Below, piece after piece: positions 18,276 to 28,181 of a stretch of DNA of 64,000 nucleotides (within the stretch, counting starts at the first letter, position 1; every line of letters begins with the position of its first letter). Origin of the DNA: CAVRIA01 sp963721115 (lineage in GTDB: Bacteria; Desulfobacterota; Binatia; HRBIN30; CADEER01). Both the position numbers and the translations under genes were made by a program. Under the pieces are notes generated by a model. The model was not told the DNA's origin. It made no database searches and worked only from the letters and a program-made list of their open reading frames with translations. The DNA lies in the NCBI GenBank assembly GCA_963721115.1, contig CAVRIA010000025.1, positions 1 through 64,000 of the forward strand. The letters run 5' to 3'.

Positions 18276-19151
18276 TCACTGGCGCCGCTCGCGTTCTCGA
18301 AAGAAGCGCAGCAACGGCTTGGTATACGGAACGTCGGTTCGCACGTTGACCACGTCGATGTCGAGCGAGCGCAGGAAGCGGTCGCGATCGGCGCGCGCCC
18401 CTTGCTGCCGCCGTTGAAACTCGGCGCGCAGGCTCGGGTCCGAGGTATCGACGATCACCGTCTCCGCCGTCTCGGGATCCTCGAGGGCCACCATCCCCAT
18501 GGCGGGCAGCTCCATCTCGCGCGGATCCTCGAGGACGACGGCGATCAGGTCGTGACGGCGATTGGCCACCCGCAGCGAGGGGCGGAGATCCGGAGCCAGG
18601 AAATCGGACAGCAGAAAGGTGACACAGCGGCGCCGCGTGACCTTGTTGAGATGATCCAGGGCGAGGGGGATGTCCGTTCCGATCCCCCGCGGGACGTGAT
18701 TGAGGATCTCGCGGATCACGCGCAGGACGTGGCGCGTGCCCTTGCGCGGCGGCAGGGCGAGCTCGATGCGATCGGAGAAGAAGACGAGCCCGACCTTGTC
18801 GTTGTTGCTGATCGCCGAGAAGGCCAGCAGCGCGGCGATCTCGGCCGCCAGCTCCTGCTTGAACTGTCGCACCGACCCGAAGTGCGTCGAGGCGCTGGCG
18901 TCGACCAGCAGCATCACCGTCAGCTCCCGTTCCTCGGTGTAGCGCTTGACGTGCGGCACCCCGGTGCGCGCGGTCACGTTCCAGTCGATGGTCCGCACCT
19001 CGTCACCGGGCAGGTACTGCCGCACCTCGGCGAACTCCATGCCGCGGCCCTTGAAGACGCTCTGGTACTGGCCCCCGAACAGGTCCGTGACCAGGTGGCT
19101 GGTTCGAATCTGGATCTTGCGGACGGCCTTGAGCTGCTCCCGAGTCAACAT
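18276..19151 (-). CDS. DUF58 domain protein (MoxR-associated)
   Basis: 291 residues, intact. It shows the family core 'GRGMEFAEVRQYLPGDEVRTIDWNVTAR' (written here in part), then 'HVKRYTEERELTVMLLVDAS', a degenerate VWA-like MIDAS 'DASAST', and 'DKVGLVFFSDRIELALPPRKG'. It has no membrane helices, unlike longer DUF58 proteins, so it is cytosolic. DUF58 proteins are the obligate partners of MoxR AAA+ ATPases and are thought to act with them as chaperones for assembly of the VWA complex. It sits between moxR and the exported subunit, transcribed leftward with both. Confidence 0.9.
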   Translation of the reverse strand: MLTREQLKAVRKIQIRTSHLVTDLFGGQYQSVFKGRGMEFAEVRQYLPGDEVRTIDWNVTARTGVPHVKRYTEERELTVMLLVDASASTHFGSVRQFKQELAAEIAALLAFSAISNNDKVGLVFFSDRIELALPPRKGTRHVLRVIREILNHVPRGIGTDIPLALDHLNKVTRRRCVTFLLSDFLAPDLRPSLRVANRRHDLIAVVLEDPREMELPAMGMVALEDPETAETVIVDTSDPSLRAEFQRRQQGARADRDRFLRSLDIDVVNVRTDVPYTKPLLRFFRERERRQ

Positions 19152-19237
19152 GGCAAGCGGCAGGGGCCAGTGGCGAGCCGCGGATGCGGCCGGCGGCGCG
19201 ACGTCATCGTTTCGGCCTTGGCGAAATCCCGTCCCTT

Positions 19238-20227
<990 letters not shown>

Positions 20228-20430
20228 ATCCGCCTCACCTTCGATTTCGAGAAAGACACGAGTCGAGTGGCGGAGGCGCGCTCAGCGCGCGGCATCCGCC
20301 CCCTGATGTAGACGCAGCGGATCGCCGAGGCTTCAAATTTTCTTGCACGGGCGACCGCTTTTGGGGCGTCCGTGCGGTCCGCCCCGCTGCGGCGCGACCT
20401 CGCCGGCGCCTCCGCGCCGATCGAGCTCTC

Positions 20431-20784
20431 TCAGCCGCTCCAGCCCCACTTCGCCTTGTTGGCCTCGATCTCCTCGGCGCTTGGCTTCCCATGCTCTTCC
20501 GATGGCGATACCTCGAACTCCCCGGAGCGTTCCATCATCTTGTAGTTCAGGGCGATGTCATCCTTGAACACTTCGGGAACGGCCGCTTCCTCGAAGATCG
20601 CCTGCCAGGGGCACTCCGGCTCGCAGGCCCCACAATCGATGCATTCGTCCGGGTGAATGTAGAGCTGCTTCGGGAAGGCAGCATGATCGACGCCCGCGTA
20701 CCGGTAGATGCAGTCCACCGGGCATACCGCCACGCATGCCGTGTCCACACAGTCTCGGCACAACCGGGTGATGATGTACGCCAT
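20431..20784 (-). CDS. fdxA: 7Fe/8Fe ferredoxin
   Basis: 117 residues. Nine Cys: C9, C12, C17, C21, C25 form the first cluster region with extended spacing, and C48-x2-C51-x2-C54-x3-C58 form a classical 4Fe-4S site ('DECIDCGACEPECPWQAI'). This fits FdxA-type ferredoxins, with one 4Fe-4S and one 3Fe-4S or 4Fe-4S cluster. The C-terminal 55 residues are acidic and end in 'KAKWGWSG'. It lies 34 bp downstream of the Rrf2 regulator gene in the same direction, probably co-transcribed from the promoter at 21514-21543. Role: low-potential electron carrier; the partner is unknown. Confidence 0.9.
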   Translation of the reverse strand: MAYIITRLCRDCVDTACVAVCPVDCIYRYAGVDHAAFPKQLYIHPDECIDCGACEPECPWQAIFEEAAVPEVFKDDIALNYKMMERSGEFEVSPSEEHGKPSAEEIEANKAKWGWSG

Positions 20785-20818
20785 CGATTCCTCCTTCCGA
20801 ATCGCCTCAGGGGCGCGA

Positions 20819-21265
20819 CTACGGACCTCGCCGCACGTCCTCCAGGCGCGCCACCAACCCCCTCTGATCGACGATGGCGCCGATCGTGATCCCGTCCAGG
20901 TAGTCGATCAGGACGCGCTGCGCACCCCGCCAAACTTCGCGCTGCGCGCAGAGACCGGCGAAGCAGCAAAAGCCCTCCCGCTGCTCCACACAGTCGATCA
21001 ACGAGAGCTGGCCCTCGACGCACTCGTACACCTGCCGCACGGAGATCCGCGGCGAGGGCCGCCCGAGCCGAAAGCCGCCGCGCGCCCCGGCCACCGACTC
21101 CAGGATTCCCGCCGCCACCAGCCGCCGCAGGATCTTGGACAGGAAGTGCGGCGGAATGGCTTGTCGCGTCTGGATCTCGACGCGCGTCACCACGCGCCCG
21201 ACGGGCTGTGCGGCCAGGTAGCAGAGCGCGCGCAACGCGTAGTCAACGCGGCGCCCGACGTTCAT
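20819..21265 (-). CDS. Rrf2-family Fe-S transcriptional regulator
   Basis: 148 residues from ATG 21265. An N-terminal winged helix ('VDYALRALCYLAAQ', 'TRQAIPPHFLSKILRRLVAAG', 'SVAGARGGFRLGR') is followed by a dimer helix and a Cys loop 'CVEQREGFCCFAGLC' (Cys92, 100, 101, 106). Three or four ligands in this loop mark the Fe-S-sensing branch (IscR/NsrR/RsrR-like) rather than CymR. It precedes a ferredoxin gene, so it likely controls Fe-S or redox genes, including itself. The signal (NO, O2 or cluster status) cannot be told from sequence. Confidence 0.88.
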   Translation of the reverse strand: MNVGRRVDYALRALCYLAAQPVGRVVTRVEIQTRQAIPPHFLSKILRRLVAAGILESVAGARGGFRLGRPSPRISVRQVYECVEGQLSLIDCVEQREGFCCFAGLCAQREVWRGAQRVLIDYLDGITIGAIVDQRGLVARLEDVRRGP

Positions 21266-21731
21266 GAGCGAGCTGCGCGTGCGGGCGCTGCCCCGCAGCG
21301 CTTCACACGCGGAACGCGGCTGCGCCGGCCCTTCCGTGTCTGGCGCGCCCGCTTCCGTCACGCCGGTGCTTCCGCCGAGCATTCGAGGGCGCCGCCGACG
21401 CCGTTCGAGGCCGCCGACGTGCTCTGCTGCCGCGACCGTGACCGGCCGCATCGAAAAACGAACAGACAAGCAGCGGTGCAGAGGAGAAATCCGTTGTCGC
21501 GCACGGCGGATAGGATATAGACGCGCCCCGACGCCGCTGTCAACGCGACCGGAAGGCGCCGGAAGGCGCGCCGGCCCGAGGCGAATGCGCCCCCCATTGC
21601 TCCATCGGACGGCCCTCCTAACTCGACCGGCGGACGCCTGCGGGACCGCGCCGCGCCGCGCGCTTTCACTCTCGGCTTGCACCGACCATGAAAATCGGAC
21701 AACGTGAGACATCAGCCCATAGGGGAAGAGA
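21266..21731. other. Divergent regulatory region between the Rrf2 regulator and the ferritin-like gene
   Basis: 466 bp without a convincing gene. It carries a good leftward promoter (listed separately) and a leader of about 240 bp before the Rrf2 start, long enough for autoregulation. The rightward gene has a GGGGAAGAG ribosome binding site just before ATG 21732; I could not place its promoter. Confidence 0.4.
21514..21543 (-). promoter_or_regulatory. Sigma-70-type promoter for the Rrf2-ferredoxin unit
   Basis: Reading leftward: TTGACA (21543-21538), 18-bp spacer, TATATC (21519-21514), followed by CTATCC. The box around the -10 is AT-rich in a very GC-rich setting. Confidence 0.5.
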
Positions 21732-22220
21732 ATGTATCTGGTGGAGATTCTCGCTCGCTGCAGCGAGATCGAATCGCGCATGGCCAAAGTCTATCGCAAG
21801 CTCTCCGAGCGCTTCAGCGATGGCGGGAAAATCACCCAACTCTGGCGCGAGCTCGCACTCGAAGAGGAGACGCACGCCGACGTGTTGCGCCGCGAGCTGC
21901 GCGACTTCGACGACGACGGCGACAGCGGCGCCTTCATGCCCGAATTCACGGATCGTCTGGAACAGGCCGACCGTGCTCTGGGCGACCTGGAGCGGCAAGC
22001 CGGCAGCCTGACCTCCCTCGACGACGCGACCGCCCTGTCGGTCGCGCTCGAGCAGGCGGCGCTGGAAGATCTGTACGACGACTTGGTCGTACAAGGCCCT
22101 CCCGGCTTCAAGCTGCTCTGCGAGCGCATCGAGCGCGCTCTTTCCGAACGGCCCGCGATCAACTTGCCCGGGCTTCCCCGCCGCCAGCGCCTGGCGCGCC
22201 GCCCCTCAACGATGCCCTAG
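21732..22220 (+). CDS. Ferritin-like/rubrerythrin-type diiron protein
   Basis: 162 residues, mostly helical. The four-helix-bundle iron ligands can be placed: 'CSEIESRMAKVYRKL' (helix 1 Glu), 'ALEEETHADVLRREL' (ExxH on helix 2), a helix 3 with 'DDATALSVALEQAALEDLY' (Glu before Tyr), and a final helix. There is no C-terminal rubredoxin domain, so it is a short rubrerythrin-like protein, probably handling peroxide or iron. The Pro/Arg-rich tail after residue 140 looks unstructured. It sits beside a ferredoxin and an Fe-S regulator, consistent with a redox/iron locus, and converges on a zinc-ribbon gene 22 bp away. Confidence 0.75.
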   Translation: MYLVEILARCSEIESRMAKVYRKLSERFSDGGKITQLWRELALEEETHADVLRRELRDFDDDGDSGAFMPEFTDRLEQADRALGDLERQAGSLTSLDDATALSVALEQAALEDLYDDLVVQGPPGFKLLCERIERALSERPAINLPGLPRRQRLARRPSTMP

Positions 22221-22242
22221 CCTGTGTCGCACCGAAGCCGGA

Positions 22243-22404
22243 TCAACGCTTTCTCGACCTCTCCCCCGGCACGGTCACATCCGTCTGCGGTCCGGAGTCG
22301 CCCGATTCGGGCTCCTGGCGAACCTCGCTACCACAGCGTGGGCAGCAGCCGTCCGGAGGGCGCGCCGTGAAGCGCTCGCCACACTTGGGACACTCGTACC
22401 TCAT
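22243..22404 (-). CDS. Small zinc-ribbon protein
   Basis: 53 residues with two CxxC knuckles ('YECPKCGERF' and 'CCPRCGSEV') spaced as in a one-zinc ribbon, then an acidic and basic tail. This resembles the small FmdB-like or rubredoxin-like zinc ribbons often found next to rubrerythrins. It is convergent with the ferritin-like gene. Function unknown; a metal or redox accessory role is only suggested by position. Confidence 0.6.
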   Translation of the reverse strand: MRYECPKCGERFTARPPDGCCPRCGSEVRQEPESGDSGPQTDVTVPGERSRKR

Positions 22405-22687
22405 GGATGACCGGACCGAGGGATCGCTCAGAAGGAGTCCCGTGTCAAGGAAGCGGCCCCTCGAGGGTGCCGCCCGCGCCGGCGCGGCGTGCCGCGGCCT
22501 CTTTGCCATCGGGCTCTTTGCCGTCGGGCTTGACGCCGAAGGCCCTGGAAGCATACAAGAGCGCGTTTTGTGCGGCGAATGATGCGGTCGGGTAGCAAGA
22601 CAAGAACCGCGCCGGGGGGCGGGTCGACGCGCCGCGCCACGGACATCGGCTGAAGCGACCGGCCGCATCGAACCTGCGAGGGGGGGA

Positions 22688-23442
22688 ATGGCATTCGACC
22701 GAAGGAGAAACGGGCGCAGAGTCCGCCTCTGCACGGTGGCGCTGGCAGTTCTCGTCCTCGCGCAGCACGGCTGCGCGACCATCCAGAAGCCGTCATGGAA
22801 CAAGCCCATCGGCAAGGGAACGTGGATCCCCGCTCTGGTGTGCGGCGCGATCGGAGCGGGAGTCGGCATCGCCATCCAGAGCCAGCGTCCCGGTACCTCG
22901 CGCGTCGTCGTCGACGGCGTGGAGCGCAGCGTGTCGGACAGCCAGGATCTGTGGAAGGGGGCCGTCATCGGGGCACCGATCGGAGCCGCCGTCTGCGGCC
23001 TTCTCGGTCACGTCTTCCTCGACCCCACGCCGGCGGTCGCACCCGCCCCCCACCGCCGACGCCGGTACCGACACCGGAGCCGCAGCCGCCGCCGGTGGTC
23101 AAACGGCGCATCGTGCTGCGCGGCGTGCAGTTCGACTTCGATTCGAGCGAGATCCGATCCGACGCGAAGCCGGTTCTCGACCGTGCGGTCGAGATGCTCG
23201 GCGAGAACGGTGAGGTCAACGTCGTGGTCGACGGATACACCGATTCGGTCGGGACGGACGAGTACAACCTGGCGCTGTCGATCCGGCGCGCCGAGGCCGT
23301 GTATCGCTATCTGGTCAACCGGGGAATCGCCCCCGAACGGTTGCGCGTTCAGGGTTTCGGCGAAGCGCGCCCCGTCGCCAGCAACGACACGGACAGCGGT
23401 CGAGCGCAGAATCGCCGCGTCGAACTGCGGGTCATGCCGTGA
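22688..23442 (+). CDS. OmpA-family peptidoglycan-binding lipoprotein (frame break in poly-C)
   Basis: Start ATG 22688 behind GAGGGGGG. The N-terminus has a hydrophobic signal ending 'LAQHGCATIQ', a weak lipobox with Cys at about residue 29. Glycine-zipper helices follow ('LVCGAIGAGVGIAIQ', 'GAVIGAPIGAAVCGLLG'), then a Pro-rich linker. In the linker a run of six C's near 23047-23052 lacks one base; restored, the frame enters the OmpA C-terminal domain ('GVQFDFDSSEIRSDAKPVL', 'VVDGYTDSVGTDEYNLALS', 'LRVQGFGEARPVA', 'NRRVELRVMP'), which binds diaminopimelate. It would anchor the outer membrane to peptidoglycan. The homopolymer could also be a slippage switch. Confidence 0.85.
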
Positions 23443-23582
23443 GAGGAATTCGCGACATCGCTAGGAGAGGCCGGCCGTCGGGGAGGCGGACCGGTTGGGT
23501 ATTGACGCACCGGACGAATGACCGTAGCACAGGAAATAGAGAATCCCGGTGGGTCGATCGAACTGCGTGCATGGAGGGTACG

Positions 23583-24858
23583 ATGAAATCTGATCTATCG
23601 CGTGTCTGGTTTTGCGGCGCCCTGGCGCTGCTCATGCTGACGGCTGCAGCCGTGAGCGTCCGCGCCGACGTCGAGCCGGGGATGACGGTCAACAAGTCGA
23701 ACGCCGATCTGGTCAAGGACCTCGTCTCTCCCGGCGTGATGTGGTGCATCAATCACGGCATGGAAATGAAGATCGTGCCGTATCAGAAGATCGAGTGGGA
23801 TCCGGCCTACAAGGAGGCGACGGAGAAGAACTCCGGCCAGGTCAAGCTGGCGCCGGACGGCCGTTCGCTGGTCAACTACGTCGCCGGCATGCCCTTCCCC
23901 AACGTCGATGCGAACGATCCGCAGGTCGCGCTCAAGATCATGTGGAACTACGAGCACAAGCCGTTCGTGACGGACGACGTGGACCTGCGCAACTTCGACG
24001 CCGACACCGGAACCGTCGGGGACGGGCCCATGGACGTCGAGCGGCACTTCATCCTCGACCACCTGCGCACCCTCTTCTACACCGGACGCCAGTACGTCGA
24101 TCCCAAGCCGGTGCTGTTGCCCAACAGCGACGGTGTCCGCGCCAAGCAGTCGCTCCACCCCATCCTCGAGCCCTTCGACCTGAAGGGTGTCGGGTTGACC
24201 AGCATCCGCTATCTGGACCCCGATCGGCAGGACGACACGTGGCTCTACCTGCCGACGCTGCGCCGCGTACGCCGTCTGTCCAGCGCCCAGCGCTCGGACG
24301 CCCTGTTCGGACAGGATACGGACGTCGACAGCTACGGCGGCTATGCCGGGCAGATCCCGTGGTTCGACTGGAAGTACCTGGGTGAGAAGACCATTCTCGC
24401 CACCATGCACGCCGAGCACTTCCCGGTGAAGTACTGCGACGGCGTCGGCGAGTTCGTGTACTGCGACAACTGGGAGAAGCGCGACGTCTACGTGCGTGGA
24501 GGGCGTCCCCAAGCAGGCGCAGTACGCCTACGGCAAGCGCCTGCTCTTCATCGACAAGGAGAGCTACTACATCGCCTACAGCGACATCTTCGACCGCGCC
24601 ATGCAGCTCTGGAAGGTGTGGATCAACGAGTACGGGTTCCGCAAGCAGGCGATCCCCGGCTCCATCGTCTACCCGAGCGACATGCCGTTCGCCCACAGCA
24701 TCACCATGGTCGACATGCAGCTCAATCACGCCACGCGCGCCGCGCTGCCCAGCTCCAAGTACCCGGGCGAGGCCGGCTGGTACTTCAATCAGGGCGAGAA
24801 GACGGGCCTCACCGAAGAGTTCTTCACCATCGCCCACCTGATCGAGTCGAGTCACTGA
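23583..24858 (+). CDS. DUF1329 outer-membrane/periplasmic protein (one frame break)
   Basis: A signal peptide ('LLMLTAAAVSVRADV', residues to about 28) precedes 'EPGMTVNKSNADLVKDLVSPG', a typical DUF1329 opening, then the beta-rich body: 'IRYLDPDRQDDTWLYLPTLR', 'RLSSAQRSDALFGQDTDVD', 'YGGYAGQIPWFDWKYLGEKT'. An extra base near 24496 separates this from the end, 'QYAYGKRLLFIDKESYYIAY' to 'NQGEKTGLTEEFFTIAHLIE'. About 425 residues when joined. DUF1329 proteins have a LolB-like fold and occur with RND transporters and degradation of hydrophobic compounds; here it stands alone. An ATG at 23574 is not favoured. Confidence 0.85.
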
Positions 24859-24921
24859 TCGTCGCGCGGGTGGCCGGCGCCGACCCGGTCCGGCCGCCCG
24901 CGTGTCCCACTCGCCCCTCGC

Positions 24922-25632
24922 TCATGGGGTGAGATCGATTTCCGGGAGCAGCGTCAGCGCGACGCGAGCGGCCTGCTGCTCTGCTTCCTGCTTGCTCGAG
25001 CCCTCTCCCCGCGCCAGGCGACGCCCGGCCACCCACACCTCGAGAGTAAACTGGCGCGCGTGCGCCGGCCCTCTCTCCTCTGCCAGGCGATATTCGGGCA
25101 CGACGCGCAGTCGGGCCTGAATCCGCTCCTGCAGGAGCGTCTTCCAGTCCTGTTCCCCGAGCTCCTTGCCGCCTCCGATCTCGTCCCGAAAGTGGCGCGC
25201 AATCAGGGCCCGCACCGCACCGAACCCGGCGTCGCGAAACACGGCGCCGAGCACGGCCTCGTACGCGGCGGCGAGAATGGATCTCTTCGTCCGCCCCCCG
25301 CTGCGCTCCTCGCCGCGCCCGAGTCGGATCGCCTCGTCGAGCCCGACCTCGCGCGCCTTCGCTGCCAGGGTTCGCGTCCGCACCAGCGAGGCCCGACGCT
25401 TCGAGAGCTCGCCTTCGTCGGACTGCGGAAGCGCGTCCAGCAGGAGCTCGGCGATGGCAAGATCCAGCACCGCGTCGCCGAGGAACTCGAGCCTTTCGCT
25501 GACCCGAACGACGCCGGCGGGCATCGCCGAGGAGTGCGTGACTGCGCTGTCGAGGAGGCTGCGGTCGCGAAACGCGTAGCCGAGTCTGTCCTCGAGCATC
25601 TGAACGTCAGCCGGCGTGCGTCGCTCCGCCAT
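24922..25632 (-). CDS. rnc: Ribonuclease III
   Basis: 236 residues, full length. An N-terminal endonuclease domain with the signature 'SERLEFLGDAVLDLAI' (residues 45-60; Glu and Asp metal ligands) and 'AAAYEAVLGAVFRDAGF' (second ligand pair), then a dsRBD ('DWKTLLQERIQARLRVVPEY', 'GEGSSKQEAEQQAARVAL'). It cleaves double-stranded RNA in rRNA and mRNA processing. Last gene of the long leftward cluster; its ATG lies inside the end of mtaB (26-bp overlap after correcting that gene's frame), so translation is coupled. Confidence 0.95.
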   Translation of the reverse strand: MAERRTPADVQMLEDRLGYAFRDRSLLDSAVTHSSAMPAGVVRVSERLEFLGDAVLDLAIAELLLDALPQSDEGELSKRRASLVRTRTLAAKAREVGLDEAIRLGRGEERSGGRTKRSILAAAYEAVLGAVFRDAGFGAVRALIARHFRDEIGGGKELGEQDWKTLLQERIQARLRVVPEYRLAEERGPAHARQFTLEVWVAGRRLARGEGSSKQEAEQQAARVALTLLPEIDLTP

Positions 25633-27029
25633 GGTCCGCCGCCGCGCTTCCCAGCGCGCGATCGCCGCGGGTCCCGGTCAGGTGCACTGCCAGCTCGCGG
25701 TTCACCAGCGAGATCGGCCCGTCGAGCAGCACACGTACGTAGTTGCGGCTGTACCCGACCAGCCGGCCGCTCTCGCGGTCGCGCGTCCGCCTCGACCAGC
25801 ACCGGCAGCGACCGCCCGACGAAGCGGAGGGCGAAGGCGCATCGTTTGTCTGCCCCCAGTCTGCGCAGCTGGCGGGCGCGCGCCGCGACGGCCGCGGCGG
25901 GAACGGGGTCGGCCGCCTTCGCCGCGGTCGTGCCCCTGCGGCGCGAGTACGGAAACACGTGGAAGTAGGTGAACGGCGCGTCCCGCAGCAGCTCCTTGCC
26001 GGCGGCGAAGTCCGCCTCGCTTTCGCCCGGAAACCCGGCGATCACGTCGGTGCCCAGACCCGCGTCCGGCAAAACGCGCTGGATCTCCGCCAACACGTCC
26101 CGCACCAGGGCGCTGTCGTACTGCCGGCGCATACGCCGCAGAACCGGGTCCGCCCCCGACTGGACGGGCATGTGCAAGTGCGGGCAGAGGACGTCGCTGC
26201 GAGCGATCAGATCGAGCAGCCGCGGGGTGACCTCCGGCGGGTCGATCGAGCTCAGACGAAGGCGCGGCACGGGCGCCGCCTCGGCGATCATCTCCACCAG
26301 ATCGGCGAGCCCCATCGCGGGCCGCAGATCGCGACCGTAGCCGCCGAGATGAATGCCGGTGAGAACGACCTCGCGGAACCCGCGCGCGGCGAGCCGGTGC
26401 AGCTCGGCCAAGACGCGGCGCGGCTCGACGCTGCGGCTGCGCCCGCGCGCGAAGGGGACGATGCAGAACGTGCAGAACAGATCGCATCCCTCCTGGACCT
26501 TGAGGAAAGCGCGCGTCTGACCCGCAAAGGCGTCCGCCCCGAACGTGCTCACGCTCTCGGCGCGGCGCAGGTTGTCGACGAACACGCGTCCCTCGGCGGC
26601 GGAGATCTCGCCCCGAATCGCGCGCAGGACGTCGGGCAGGCGGCCAATGCCAATGACGTAGTCCACCTCGGACAAGCTCGCCACCCGTTCCGGGCTGGTC
26701 TGCGCGAAGCAGCCGGTCATGACGACGCGCGCCGCCGGGTTGCGGCGCCGCGCCCGGCGGGCGAGCTGGCGGCTCTCGGCGTCGGCCCGATCTGTGACCG
26801 TGCACGTGTTCACCACGTAGACGTCCGCCTCCTCCCCGAAAGGCACCAGTCGGCATTCCTCGCGCAAGGCACTCTGCACGGTAGCGGTATCGTATTGATT
26901 CACCTTGCAACCGAGAGTCGTGAAGGCGACGGTAAGCCGGCGCCCCGTTCTCTTCTCCGGATCGGCGAGCCCGTCGCGCCCCGATCCGCGCAATTCGGTC
27001 TCCACTCGCTCGTTCACGCCTCGCCTCAC
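25607..27029 (-). CDS. mtaB: tRNA t6A37 methylthiotransferase MtaB (one frame break)
   Basis: Radical-SAM methylthiotransferase. The N-terminal MTTase domain carries 'TTLGCKVNQYDTATVQSALR' and 'VNTCTVTDRADAESRQLAR', with 'VMTGCFAQ' giving the three ligands of the auxiliary cluster. The radical-SAM triad is 'EGCDLFCTFCIVP' (CxxxCxxC). 'KVNQYD' marks the MtaB rather than the MiaB branch. An extra base near 25787 breaks the start of the TRAM domain; restored it reads 'GRLVGYSRNYVRVLLDGPI' to a TGA at 25607. It converts t6A37 to ms2t6A37 in tRNA. Start ATG 27029 overlaps the mnmA stop (ATGA). Confidence 0.9.
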
Positions 27030-28150
27030 TCCCTGTTCGTCAGCCCGCGATTCGCCGCCCCCTCCGCGTCGCGAATCGCCTCCCGGATCCAGCCGCCGCC
27101 GACCACGCGGTCGCCGTCGTATAGTACCGCGGCCTGTCCCGGAGTAACGGCGCGCAGGCCAGCCGCGGCCCGCACTTCGAAGCCGTCGTCCGTCACCTCG
27201 ACCACCACCGCCGGCTGCGGCGCGAAACGGGAGCGGATCTTCAGGGTCAGAGCCTGGCCGCGCCGCGGCGGTTTGCCCAACCAGTTCACCCCCTCGGCAC
27301 GCAGCCCGTCGCTGGCGATCGTCTCGCTACCTCCGAGCCGCACGACCCCGCTGTCCGGGTCGATGCCCGTCACGTAGCGGGCGCGGCCGCCTGTCGCGAT
27401 GCCCAGGCCTCGCCGCTGGCCGACCGTGAATTGGTGCACGCCCCGATGCCGGCCGACGGTCCTGCCGTCCTCGTCGACGATCGGCCCCGCGCGAAGCGGA
27501 ATACGCGAGGCGCGCGCCTCGACGAACGAGGCGTATGTGCCGCGCGGCGCGAAGCAGATCTCCTGGCTGTCCGGCTTGTGCGCCACCGGCAGACCGCGGC
27601 GCTCCGCCTCGCGACGCACTTCCGGCTTGGTCGACGAACCGACGGGAAAGCGAACCCGCCCGAGGACCGCGCGGCCGATCGAGAACAGGTAGTACGACTG
27701 GTCCTTGTCCGCGTCGACGCCGCGCAGAAGATCCACGCCCTCGTCGCCGGCATGCACGCGCGCGTAGTGGCCGGTGGCGATGAGGTCGGCACCGAGCTCG
27801 CGGGCGCGATCCCAGAACGAAGCGAACTTGACGAACTGGTTGCATCGCACGCACGGGTTCGGCGTTCGCCCGCGCCGGTACTCGTCGACGAAATCGTCGA
27901 CCACCGAGCGGCGAAAGTCGGCGCTGAAGTCCATCACGTAGAACGGGATGCGAAGACGCTCGGCGACCAGCCGGGCGTCGAGGAAGTCGTCCAGCGAGCA
28001 GCAGCCGCTCTCCTGCGTCGCCTCTCCCTCCCATAGGCGCATGGCCACGCCGACGACGTCGTAGCCGCGCTCGACCAGCAGCGCCGCCGCCACCGAGCTG
28101 TCGACGCCGCCGCTCATGGCGACGACGACGCGTTCCTTCGCCTTCCGCAT
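27026..28150 (-). CDS. mnmA: tRNA-specific 2-thiouridylase MnmA
   Basis: 374 residues, full length. PP-loop 'SGGVDSSV' (13-20), 'GVAMRLWEGE', the two catalytic Cys in 'RTPNPCVRCNQFVKF' and 'KPDSQEICFAPRG', and the closing beta-barrel ('FTVGQRRGLGIATGGRARYV'). It installs 2-thiouridine at position 34 of Lys/Glu/Gln tRNAs using persulfide sulfur. The cysteine desulfurase gene immediately upstream (31-bp gap) is the obvious sulfur donor; mtaB follows with a 4-bp overlap. The three together are a tRNA-sulfur module. Confidence 0.95.
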   Translation of the reverse strand: MRKAKERVVVAMSGGVDSSVAAALLVERGYDVVGVAMRLWEGEATQESGCCSLDDFLDARLVAERLRIPFYVMDFSADFRRSVVDDFVDEYRRGRTPNPCVRCNQFVKFASFWDRARELGADLIATGHYARVHAGDEGVDLLRGVDADKDQSYYLFSIGRAVLGRVRFPVGSSTKPEVRREAERRGLPVAHKPDSQEICFAPRGTYASFVEARASRIPLRAGPIVDEDGRTVGRHRGVHQFTVGQRRGLGIATGGRARYVTGIDPDSGVVRLGGSETIASDGLRAEGVNWLGKPPRRGQALTLKIRSRFAPQPAVVVEVTDDGFEVRAAAGLRAVTPGQAAVLYDGDRVVGGGWIREAIRDAEGAANRGLTNRE

Positions 28151-28181
28151 CGGACTCGTGTCGCCTCTCGTGATCCGCGCC

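Noticed and set aside
22445..22600. A minus-strand frame ending '...YASRAFGVKPDGKEPDGKEAA' with coding-like codon use
   Set aside because: No plausible start or ribosome binding site, overlaps the OmpA-type promoter region, and matches no family I know. It could be the 3' end of a lost gene.
23490..23520. TTGACG with a TAGCAC-like -10 before the DUF1329 gene
   Set aside because: The -10 box matches poorly and similar pairs occur by chance; not listed as a promoter.
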